Shown: in pieces, positions 1-7,431 of the stretch
Position numbering within the stretch: the first letter of the stretch is position 1
How the letters are laid out: each line of letters opens with the position of its first letter
From: SIG452 sp045631485
GTDB taxonomy: Bacteria; Bacillota; Clostridia; UMGS1840
DNA length: 21,880 nucleotides
Assembly (NCBI GenBank): GCA_045631485.1
Contig: JAZQUU010000033.1
Coordinates: 1 to 21,880 of the forward strand
Reading direction: 5' to 3'
Program-made: the position numbers and the translations under genes
The notes under the pieces: generated by a model
What the model saw: only the letters and a program-made list of their open reading frames with translations
Databases searched by the model: none
What the model was told of the DNA's origin: nothing

Positions 1-47
1 TATCAAATTCAAGATAGAAAAAGAAAAAATTATCGTTCAGTAAAAAG

Positions 48-82
48 CAGCGAAAGGCGTAATTGTCTTTCGCTGTTTTTTT
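48..82 (+). terminator. Rho-independent terminator of an upstream gene
   Basis: A perfect 9-base-pair inverted repeat (48-56 CAGCGAAAG with 67-75 CTTTCGCTG) encloses a 10-base loop and is followed by seven T residues (76-82). This is the textbook intrinsic terminator shape for + strand transcription. It probably ends a gene lying left of the window and separates it from the operon that begins near 180. The A-run on the left side could give weaker termination in the opposite direction. Bases 1-47 hold nothing I can identify. Confidence 0.88.
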
Positions 83-156
83 ATCTAAAAAGTATTTTTT
101 CATCTGCAAATGTCAAAAAACAACTTTGAATGTGAATCCAAGACAAAAAAGTGAAT

Positions 157-183
157 TTGGTTACTTTAATTTCGCCATATAAT
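157..183 (+). promoter_or_regulatory. Probable sigma-A promoter of the first operon (weak -35)
   Basis: A consensus -10 box TATAAT sits at 178-183. The -35 region is poor: the best candidates are TTGGTT at 157-162 with a 15-base spacer, or TTTGGT at 156-161 with a 16-base spacer. A good -10 with a weak -35 often goes with activator dependence, but that is inference. The box lies about 75 bases before the ATG at 259. It is also downstream of an in-frame GTG at 151, which argues against translation from that upstream codon. Confidence 0.5.
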
Positions 184-194
184 AGTATATACTA
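183..194. promoter_or_regulatory. Perfect 12-base palindrome at the expected transcription start
   Basis: TAGTATATACTA (183-194) is its own reverse complement. It directly abuts the -10 box at 178-183, so it covers the predicted start of transcription, a usual place for a repressor operator. It is entirely A/T-rich, so chance occurrence is plausible. A related core, TAGTATAT, occurs at 9621-9628 downstream of the second operon's promoter. No regulator gene is in the window. Confidence 0.3.
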
Positions 195-258
195 CATGTT
201 GAATAGTTTTATAAAATGGGGCAAGTGTAAATATATGAAAACGAGGAGGGTGAAATTG

Positions 259-3200
259 ATGTATAAACGAGTTATTGGATTTGTCATTTGTTTGGTGATG
301 TTTGTTTTGCAGGCAAATGTGTTCGCAGCCATCGGAGATAGCGGAACCTATGCTGATTTTCAATATAAAATCATAAACGATAACACGGCAATGATTACAA
401 AATACACCGGTAGTGCAACAGAAGTTGTGGTGCCGGAGCGTATCAACGGATATCTTGTGACAAAAATCGACAACATTGCTTTTCAGGACAAAAAAACGAT
501 AGAGAAAATTACGCTCCCTAAAAGCATTACCGCAATCAATGATTATAATGTGTTTTGGTATTGCACCTCGTTAAAATCTATCAATTTACCCGATAGTCTT
601 ACATACTTGGCAGTGGGCGCATTTTCCGGTTGCTCTTCTCTGGAGGAATTAGTGATACCGGAGGGTATTACCAAATTATCCAAAGCATTTCGCGGATGCA
701 CATCTCTGAAAAAAGTTGTAATTCCAGATTCTGTGACTTCCATTGACCGTGACTGTTTTTACAACAGCGCCTTAAGCGGTACAACCCTGTTAAAAGATAT
801 TACGATTTACTGCAACGAAGGCAGTTATGCGCAAACATTTGCTCAAAAGAACGGAATCGCCTATGTGATAAAAGCACCGGAGCCATCTTATGAGAAGCCA
901 TTTGAAATTGAACACAGAGAAGTATCTGTTGCAAATCAAAAACCTCAAATTGAAATTTCGTTAAAAAATCATGGCTTCAATGAACCCTGTACTGCCTATG
1001 CTGCTGTTTATGAAACAGTATCTTCCGATGAAGATGCTTCCCGATTATACGAGGTTGTGAGTGCAGCCGTTGACATGAAACCGGGCGAAACAAGCGATAT
1101 TCCATTTGTGTTTTCGAAAGACAGTAAAGAAAATCTTACTTATAAAATCATTCTTTTGGATGGAGATTTGAACCTGCTTCTGCATACTGTAGAACGGGCA
1201 TTGGTTGACGACAAAGCGAAGATGGACAACTATCCCAAAATGAATCTGTTTGAATCCAATGCCTCAAACAGCTCCTGGGATAAGGCTCCTGTGACAGAAA
1301 ACTTCGGAACTACGGGTTGGGCGAATCTTGCGATTTACGACCAGTATAACAATTTACCTTGCGAAGCTTATCGTAGTTTTCCGGAAATTATTGACCGCAA
1401 GGTGACGCTTGATTTTGATTTTAGTATGAGTGGCTATATGGATGATACCCGCTTTTCTGTTTTAAACAATGAAGATGTGGTTGTGGGATTTGTTACCAAG
1501 GGAAGCGGCTTGTATCTGGAGCAATCGGACGGACTTTTGTTGTTAGGAGGATATAAACCCTATACAAATGCATCTGACGAGAACGCAAAATCTTATGTTC
1601 GTGCGGAGTTTGATTTGAAGACAGGTTATATTAATTCTATCCGGTTAGACGGCAAAGTGGTTGCCAAAAATCTGCCTCTTACCAATGCTTCTGACCGTAT
1701 TGACGGTTTCGATGTTCTAACGGGCGTTACCGCCAGAGGTAAGGTGATTAACCGTCAGGTACGAATCAACAGCGATTATATTGTCAATGAAGATTTTACC
1801 AATCAATTTGGTGTTTTGCCCGGGGATTGGACGTATCAGATGGATGCAAGCACCACATCGGTTTATGAAATCAATTCCAGAATTCCGGATCGTTTCAGTG
1901 TAGCGGTAAACACTGCGAATGGTAGCTATCAAGCCAATAAACACTTCGATAAGGTTACCGGAAATGTGGTATTTGAAGTGATGGTTTTGCAACCCGAAAA
2001 GAGAAGCGGTCTGGCGTTTTCCTTGAAAAACGGGGATAAAACGATTGCTCAATTATCTGCAGACGGAGAGAACTTTTTATTAACAACTGAAAGTTACAAG
2101 GATTCGTTTTATAACTATCAGGCAAATGTGTGGTACGGATTAAAGGCAGAGGTCGATTTGGTAAATTCCAAAGTGGATATTTATGTCAATAACAAAAAAA
2201 TGTTATCCGATGTTGCAATAGACATTCAGGATTATCAAATTGATAATATCGAAATTTATGCATCCAAAGATCGTAACGGTTTTGTTTATGATGATGTGAA
2301 ACTGTATTACAACAGAATTATTCCCGATGATTATGTTCCGCAACCCGTAAAACCTCAGCGGTCCGACAATTACGTAATGGGGATGCAGGTATGTAACCTT
2401 TGGACAGAAGGGCAATACAATAAATCCTGGGACTATGTGAAATCAGCACCCAACAGACTTCCTGCATTTGGTCCCTATGACGAAGGCAATCCCGAAATGA
2501 ACGATTGGGAAATCAAATGGCTTTTAGAACACGGGATTGACTATGAACTGATTTGGGCGTATCCTAATATCAAGTATTCTGCGGAGAAAGGGTACCAACC
2601 GATAAAACCCAATGTGGTGCGGGAAGGTCACTATATTTATGACGGCTTTATGAATGCGGAGTATAGTGATATGATGAAGTTTGCAATCAGCTTTGAAAAT
2701 GATGCGGCAAACTATGGCGCTACTTTCAGTGATGAATTTTTTGAAGCGTATGTTCCGTATTGGATTGAGTATTATTTCAAAGACAGCAGATATTTAAAGA
2801 TTGACGGAAGACCCATTTTGGGGATCTATGCTATGGATAAATTTCTTGGCATTTTCGGCACCATGGGCGAGGATGATAAGGCAATCAACGAAGGAATTGC
2901 AAGACTGCGTCAGATGTGTGTGGATGCCGGGGTAGGAAATCCCTATATCATCAGCCATGGCTTTGGATATACCGAAGCCACATTCCAAAAATATTCCGGT
3001 TATGATATTGATTGTATCGGCTTGGCATCCTGGCCCAAGCACGAAGGTCTTACCTGGCAAAAATCCGATATCAGGAATATGGCAAAAATGGGCGATAAAT
3101 ATGATATGGATTTTGTGGTGACTGTGCAACCCCAGTTAGATTTAGCTGCTTGGGATTTGCGGACAGGATTCTATTCTGCGAAAGAAGATTTTTCCAGTCA

Positions 3201-4317
3201 TCTTAGCTGGGCAAAAAACGATTTGCCAGAGTTAATCACCCAAAACAGCTTAAGTAAGCAGTTGATGACATTTCTTACCTGGAACGAATACGGAGAAGGG
3301 CATATTATGATGCCCACCAAAGAAGACGGTTTTACCTATCTGGATGCGGTTCGTGAGGTGTTTACCACCAACACTGCCCACTCAGATGTGATTCCCCAAG
3401 GGGAGCAGGTCGCACGAATTAACCGTATGGTGGATAATGACCGATTGGTAACAACCGTTCGTGAAAATCCCATTCCCAATGTGCCGGAGGACAGCAGCGT
3501 TTTAAGCGTGAAAAAAGGATGGTATTTCTCATCTTCCTCCGATTATGACGATTGGATCGGAAGCTCTACCGCTACGATTTCTCGGGAAAACGGGAAACTG
3601 GTGGTGAAACCAACCTCCAACGAGCCGGTGATTATTCTTTCCGATGTGGGAGACATCAATTTATTTGATGTGACCTATGTGAAAGTCCGAATGAAAGGGA
3701 ACACCTCCTCTTGCGGCGGCAATATCAAATGGACCACCGATATTGACAACACCTTTGATGATATCAAACGAACCTACTTACACACGCCTGCCGATAAGGC
3801 GACCACGATGCAGGATTATTATATCCCCATCGGGCAGAGCGTGAAACGTAGCGGTCAACTGACAGGTCTTAAGTTAACACCGGGTTTGATTTTAGATACC
3901 ACTCAGAAATTTCAGATTGAATCCATTGAGTTGTTGTCCGATAATCGCATCACCAACGGCGCTAAGCTTGTTTACGGGACCAAAATCATTCCGTTGGAAT
4001 ACGAGCCGGTTTATCAAAACGGAGCTCTGATGGTTCCCGTGAGAGAAGTTGCAAATGCGGTTGGCGGAAAAGTCAATTGGTATGCGCACAATAATAGTTA
4101 TATCGTATACTCTACCGTTTCCACGGGAGTTATCTTTGAACCCGGAAGCATCCATGCAAAAAAAGGAACCGTCTCTTTCACATTAGCTCAAGCACCTTAC
4201 TGTGTCAGCGACCATATCAACGACACCGTTTATGTGCCAAGTGAAGTGATTGAAAAAGCCTTTGGGATTCAGGTGACGTATGATGCTTCCAAAAAAACGA
4301 TCACTATCAAAAAATAA
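259..4317 (+). CDS. Secreted multidomain GH99-like (WbsX-type) protein with leucine-rich repeats and stalk domain
   Basis: Likely a surface or secreted glycan-degrading enzyme, 1352 residues. I chose the ATG at 259 because GAGGAGGG (243-250) precedes it and a signal peptide follows at once (MYKRVIGF..., cleavage near residue 23, VFA/AIG). An in-frame GTG at 151 lies upstream of the -10 box. Domains in order: BspA-type leucine-rich repeats (about 55-207), an Ig/CARDB-like domain (215-314), two concanavalin/LamG-like sandwiches (329-504 and 506-687), a GH99-like domain (705-1036), a carbohydrate-binding-like beta domain (1084-1224), and a copper-amine-oxidase-N-like stalk domain (1229-1352). 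The catalytic domain has YDEGNPEMNDWEIKWL, IEYYFKDSRYLKIDGRP and TWNEYGEG. Glu1010 and Glu1013 match the paired glutamates of GH99. The family label WbsX comes from polysaccharide-biosynthesis loci, but a signal peptide and binding modules point to degradation here. It is co-linear with the protein at 13078-17244. Substrate unknown. Confidence 0.85.
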   Translation: MYKRVIGFVICLVMFVLQANVFAAIGDSGTYADFQYKIINDNTAMITKYTGSATEVVVPERINGYLVTKIDNIAFQDKKTIEKITLPKSITAINDYNVFWYCTSLKSINLPDSLTYLAVGAFSGCSSLEELVIPEGITKLSKAFRGCTSLKKVVIPDSVTSIDRDCFYNSALSGTTLLKDITIYCNEGSYAQTFAQKNGIAYVIKAPEPSYEKPFEIEHREVSVANQKPQIEISLKNHGFNEPCTAYAAVYETVSSDEDASRLYEVVSAAVDMKPGETSDIPFVFSKDSKENLTYKIILLDGDLNLLLHTVERALVDDKAKMDNYPKMNLFESNASNSSWDKAPVTENFGTTGWANLAIYDQYNNLPCEAYRSFPEIIDRKVTLDFDFSMSGYMDDTRFSVLNNEDVVVGFVTKGSGLYLEQSDGLLLLGGYKPYTNASDENAKSYVRAEFDLKTGYINSIRLDGKVVAKNLPLTNASDRIDGFDVLTGVTARGKVINRQVRINSDYIVNEDFTNQFGVLPGDWTYQMDASTTSVYEINSRIPDRFSVAVNTANGSYQANKHFDKVTGNVVFEVMVLQPEKRSGLAFSLKNGDKTIAQLSADGENFLLTTESYKDSFYNYQANVWYGLKAEVDLVNSKVDIYVNNKKMLSDVAIDIQDYQIDNIEIYASKDRNGFVYDDVKLYYNRIIPDDYVPQPVKPQRSDNYVMGMQVCNLWTEGQYNKSWDYVKSAPNRLPAFGPYDEGNPEMNDWEIKWLLEHGIDYELIWAYPNIKYSAEKGYQPIKPNVVREGHYIYDGFMNAEYSDMMKFAISFENDAANYGATFSDEFFEAYVPYWIEYYFKDSRYLKIDGRPILGIYAMDKFLGIFGTMGEDDKAINEGIARLRQMCVDAGVGNPYIISHGFGYTEATFQKYSGYDIDCIGLASWPKHEGLTWQKSDIRNMAKMGDKYDMDFVVTVQPQLDLAAWDLRTGFYSAKEDFSSHLSWAKNDLPELITQNSLSKQLMTFLTWNEYGEGHIMMPTKEDGFTYLDAVREVFTTNTAHSDVIPQGEQVARINRMVDNDRLVTTVRENPIPNVPEDSSVLSVKKGWYFSSSSDYDDWIGSSTATISRENGKLVVKPTSNEPVIILSDVGDINLFDVTYVKVRMKGNTSSCGGNIKWTTDIDNTFDDIKRTYLHTPADKATTMQDYYIPIGQSVKRSGQLTGLKLTPGLILDTTQKFQIESIELLSDNRITNGAKLVYGTKIIPLEYEPVYQNGALMVPVREVANAVGGKVNWYAHNNSYIVYSTVSTGVIFEPGSIHAKKGTVSFTLAQAPYCVSDHINDTVYVPSEVIEKAFGIQVTYDASKKTITIKK

Positions 4318-4351
4318 CGAAATTTTATGCAAGAAGTGGAGTAAACGTAAT

Positions 4352-4666
4352 ATGGAAAAATATGCGTGGAAAGCAAAAATAAAAGAAGGTACCATTGCGG
4401 AATACGAAAAACGCCACAATGAAATCTGGCCCGAAATGCTTGCTGTGTTAAAATCTGCAGGCATTCGTAATTACACCATCTGGAATACGGGAAACGAACT
4501 GTTTGGCTATTATGAATGCGACAGCATTGCATATGCTTCGCAAGTGCAGGCAAACAGTGAAGTTGTGAAAAAATGGGACGCGTATATGAAAGATATCCTG
4601 ATCATGGAAAAAGATCCCATAACCGGCGCACAACCTCTGTTAAGACAGGTTTTTTCATTAGATTAA
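4352..4666 (+). CDS. rhaM: L-rhamnose mutarotase
   Basis: Interconverts the alpha and beta anomers of L-rhamnose, supplying the form used by L-rhamnose isomerase; cytoplasmic. The product is 104 residues, the same length as Escherichia coli RhaM. It keeps the family signature RRH/KRHNEIWPE, here KRHNEIWPEM, with His22 at the same position as the family's catalytic histidine, plus NYTIW, the WDAYM segment and a C-terminal LRQVFSLD. I chose the ATG at 4352, preceded by a GAAGTGGAG purine-rich site at 4333-4341; an ATG at 4280 in the same frame lies inside the preceding gene and would add 24 residues unlike the family. It starts 34 bases after the stop of the GH99-like gene and ends 16 bases before the esterase. 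No rhamnose isomerase, kinase or aldolase is in the window, so the pathway must lie elsewhere. Confidence 0.92.
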   Translation: MEKYAWKAKIKEGTIAEYEKRHNEIWPEMLAVLKSAGIRNYTIWNTGNELFGYYECDSIAYASQVQANSEVVKKWDAYMKDILIMEKDPITGAQPLLRQVFSLD

Positions 4667-4682
4667 CAAGGAGAGAAAAGTT

Positions 4683-5333
4683 ATGAAAATATTATTTCAA
4701 GGCGATTCCATCACAGATGCAGGAAGAAGCAGAGTGATTGACAGTAATTTAGGAAACGGTTATGTTGGGGAATTATCCCGCAGATGGAAGAAGGAAGGTT
4801 TAAACCACACCATCAAAAACCGAGGAATCGGCGGAAATCGAATCATTGATATTTATGCACGTTGGATTGAAGATACCCTTTGTTTAGATTACGATGTGTT
4901 AAGCATTCTTTGCGGTATCAACGATGTTGGTTATCAACTTCGTGCAGGGATTGGCGTGGATAATGAAAAATATGAATACATTTATGACAGAATGATTTAT
5001 GAAGCCCTAAAGAAAAATCCTGATACCAAAATTGTGTTGATGACACCCTTTGTTTTAAGAGTGGATCTGGAACATACCAATCTTTCCTTTTCCAATGATA
5101 TTTATGACGATTTTGATGTTTGGCAAACTGCGATTGATGAGAAAGCAGAAATTGTCAAAAAATTATCCAAAAAGTATCATACCCGTCTGGTGGATTTGAA
5201 TCAGAGATTCAAAATGCTGGATAGTGATTTGCATTTGTATTCCGGCGACGGAATTCACCCTACCGTGAAAGGGCATAAAATCATTGCCGAAGAGTGGTTA
5301 GCGGTAATGAAAGATATCATATATGAGGGCTAA
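4683..5333 (+). CDS. SGNH/GDSL-family hydrolase (probable carbohydrate esterase)
   Basis: Likely removes acetyl or other ester groups from imported sugars; no signal peptide, so cytoplasmic. All SGNH blocks are visible in 216 residues: FQGDSITDAGR with nucleophile Ser9, the Gly block GIGGNR (Gly50/51), CGINDVG with Asn80, and GDGIHPTVKGH with Asp189 and His192. This order and size match the rhamnogalacturonan-acetylesterase-like and acetylxylan-esterase-like members, but the exact substrate cannot be read from sequence. A clear AAGGAGAG site (4669-4676) precedes the ATG. It lies between the rhamnose mutarotase and the first GH3 gene, and its last codons overlap an in-frame upstream ATG of that GH3 gene, so the two are probably translationally coupled. 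A lipase or thioesterase role is possible for the superfamily but unlikely in this setting. Confidence 0.88.
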   Translation: MKILFQGDSITDAGRSRVIDSNLGNGYVGELSRRWKKEGLNHTIKNRGIGGNRIIDIYARWIEDTLCLDYDVLSILCGINDVGYQLRAGIGVDNEKYEYIYDRMIYEALKKNPDTKIVLMTPFVLRVDLEHTNLSFSNDIYDDFDVWQTAIDEKAEIVKKLSKKYHTRLVDLNQRFKMLDSDLHLYSGDGIHPTVKGHKIIAEEWLAVMKDIIYEG

Positions 5334-5337
5334 ACAA

Positions 5338-7395
5338 ATGAACAAGAAAGAATTTATTGATAACTTAATGCAAAAAATGACCGTGGCAGAAAAGGTGGGG
5401 CAGTTAAACCAGTGCGGCAACTCCATCTATGATGAAAGCTATAAAATCGGTTGGGATGTATTAAGACGAGGAGGCATTGGTTCCTTTTTGGGAATTACCG
5501 ATGTCAATAAAGCTAACGAACTGCAAAAAGTGGCAGTGGAAGAAACAAGACTGGGAATTCCGCTCTTGCTTGGTTATGATGTTATCCACGGGTTTAAAAC
5601 CGTATTCCCGACTCCCTGGTCGGAGGCTTGCTCCTGGGAACCTGAATTGGCAGAAAAAACTGCTTCTGTTTCCACCAAAGAAGCTGCATACAACGGGGTA
5701 AACCTGATTTTTGCTCCCATGGTGGATATTTCCCGAGATTCCCGATGGGGAAGAATCGTGGAAGGTGCAGGGGAGGATACCTATTTGGGTTCTCGCTTTG
5801 CGGAAGCAAGAGTTCGCGGGATTCAGGGTGATAAATTGGACGACGGAGAACATTGTGCTGCTTGTACCAAGCATTTTATCGCCTACGGAGCAGGTATCGG
5901 CGGACGTGACTATAATAGTGTGGATATGTCGGAGCAGACCTTGTTTAACACCTATCTTCCGCCCTTTGAAGCGGCGATTAAAGCGGGTAGCCGTTCCATT
6001 ATGACGGCTTTTCACGATTTAAACGGAGAACCCTGCACAGGAAGCGAGTATTTACTGAAAGATGTACTTCGTGATAAATTAAACTTTGAAGGTTTCACTT
6101 TATCTGATGCAGGTTCCTGCAGTCAGATGCAGGTGCACGGATTCACCAAGGACGACAAGGATACCGCCAGGGTAGCCATCAATGCAGGGCTTGATATGGA
6201 AATGTGCTACGGTATTTTTACCTATTCGGAAAATCTTGAGGCTTTGGTGGAAGAAGGTTTGGTTTCTATGGAAACCTTAGACCAAAGTGTAAGAAGAGTT
6301 CTGGAAGTGAAGTACGATTTGGGGCTCTTTGAAAATCCCTATAAAAATATTGAAACCGCAAAAGCAGTATTGTTAACAAAAGAAGCCAAACAACTGGCAT
6401 TGGAAGCGGCAAAAAAATCCATCATTTTATTAAAAAATGACGGTGTTCTGCCCTTGGGAACAGAAAAAATCGCACTTGCGGGACATCTTGCCGACAATCG
6501 TGAGGAAATGCTGGGTTGTTGGTCAGGACAGGGAGAAGCAGAAGATTGTGTATCCTTGTTTGATGCGTTGGGTGTTCCCCTGGCAGACGAAAATTATTCC
6601 AATGCAGAAATTGTGATTGCATTTGTCGGCGAAACCCGTGAAATGAACGGGGAAGCAAAAAGCAGAGCCAGAGATGTTTTGCCGGAAGAAGATATTAACC
6701 TTTTAAGAAGCATCAAAAAAGCAGGTAAAAAGCTTGTTACCATTGTGAATTCGGGAAGACCTCTGGTACTAAAAGAAGCAAGTGAATTATCCGATGCTCT
6801 GTTATTCTCGGGCGCATTGGGCACCGAGGCAGGCAACGCTTACAAAGCGGTGCTTTTCGGAGAATTTAACCCCTCTGCAAAGTTGGTAAGTTCATTCCCC
6901 GAATCCGTTGGACAGCAACCGTTATATTATAATAAAAACAACACTGGCAGACCCACCGGTGACGACCAAAGATGGGCAACCAAATATATTGATTCCAAAA
7001 TTACACCGCCCTATTATCCCTTTGGATTCGGATTGTCCTATACTAATTATGAATATTCCAATCTGAGTATTTCAAATCTTAATCCCGGTGCAGATGATGT
7101 GATTACCGTGCGTGTGGATATTGCCAACACAGGTGATTTTGACGGGGAAGAAATCGTGCAGCTTTATGTGAGAGATTTGGTTGCAACCAATGTTCGTCCC
7201 ATCAAAGAATTAAAAGGATTTCAAAAGGTGTTTATCAAAGCGGGCGATAAAATCACAGTCGAAATTCCGCTCAACATCAAGGATTTAGGATTTTATAACA
7301 GAAAGCTTGAGTATATCGTGGAGCCCGGTGAATTTGAAATTATGGTAGGAACCAGCTCGGAAAAATACTTAAAAGAAAGCATTTTTGTGCAATAA
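5338..7395 (+). CDS. GH3 family glycosidase (beta-glucosidase/xylosidase-like), first of two
   Basis: Retaining exo-glycosidase of the GH3 family that removes terminal beta-linked sugars; no signal peptide, so it probably acts on imported oligosaccharides. The 685 residues follow the BglX layout: N-terminal TIM barrel (GYDVIHGFKTVFPTP, DSRWGRIVEGAGEDTYLG, CTKHFIAYGAGIGGRDYN), the alpha/beta sandwich, and a C-terminal fibronectin-III-like domain (EEIVQLYVRD, RPIKELKGFQ). Asp257 in TLSDAGS aligns with the GH3 nucleophile, and Glu439 in GEAKSR is the likely acid/base by comparison with BglX-type enzymes. The residue after the nucleophile is Ala where many GH3 enzymes have Trp, which suggests a different sugar-site shape. 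I chose the ATG at 5338 because GAGGG (5325-5329) lies 8 bases ahead; an in-frame ATG at 5323 overlaps the esterase gene and lacks a good site. True specificity is not predictable. Confidence 0.9.
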   Translation: MNKKEFIDNLMQKMTVAEKVGQLNQCGNSIYDESYKIGWDVLRRGGIGSFLGITDVNKANELQKVAVEETRLGIPLLLGYDVIHGFKTVFPTPWSEACSWEPELAEKTASVSTKEAAYNGVNLIFAPMVDISRDSRWGRIVEGAGEDTYLGSRFAEARVRGIQGDKLDDGEHCAACTKHFIAYGAGIGGRDYNSVDMSEQTLFNTYLPPFEAAIKAGSRSIMTAFHDLNGEPCTGSEYLLKDVLRDKLNFEGFTLSDAGSCSQMQVHGFTKDDKDTARVAINAGLDMEMCYGIFTYSENLEALVEEGLVSMETLDQSVRRVLEVKYDLGLFENPYKNIETAKAVLLTKEAKQLALEAAKKSIILLKNDGVLPLGTEKIALAGHLADNREEMLGCWSGQGEAEDCVSLFDALGVPLADENYSNAEIVIAFVGETREMNGEAKSRARDVLPEEDINLLRSIKKAGKKLVTIVNSGRPLVLKEASELSDALLFSGALGTEAGNAYKAVLFGEFNPSAKLVSSFPESVGQQPLYYNKNNTGRPTGDDQRWATKYIDSKITPPYYPFGFGLSYTNYEYSNLSISNLNPGADDVITVRVDIANTGDFDGEEIVQLYVRDLVATNVRPIKELKGFQKVFIKAGDKITVEIPLNIKDLGFYNRKLEYIVEPGEFEIMVGTSSEKYLKESIFVQ

Positions 7396-7431
7396 TTTTG
7401 CTCATACCGAACTATTCAAAGGAGAACCCTT

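Noticed and set aside
151..258. Upstream in-frame GTG start adding 36 residues to the first GH99-like protein
   Set aside because: The extra residues would sit before a clear signal peptide, the GTG lacks a ribosome site, and it precedes the -10 box at 178-183. The ATG at 259 has GAGGAGGG ahead of it.
259..4317. Copper amine oxidase activity suggested by the C-terminal domain
   Set aside because: Only the small N-terminal-type stalk domain is present; the catalytic domain of amine oxidases is absent. The same applies to 13078-17244.
4280..4351. Longer start for the rhamnose mutarotase
   Set aside because: It lies within the end of the preceding gene and adds residues not found in the 104-residue family; the ATG at 4352 puts His22 in register.
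5461..6015. Antisense open frame of 184 codons inside the first GH3 gene, and similar antisense frames elsewhere
   Set aside because: They have no ribosome sites or recognisable protein features, and they lie opposite strongly conserved enzyme sequence, so they are reading-frame shadows.
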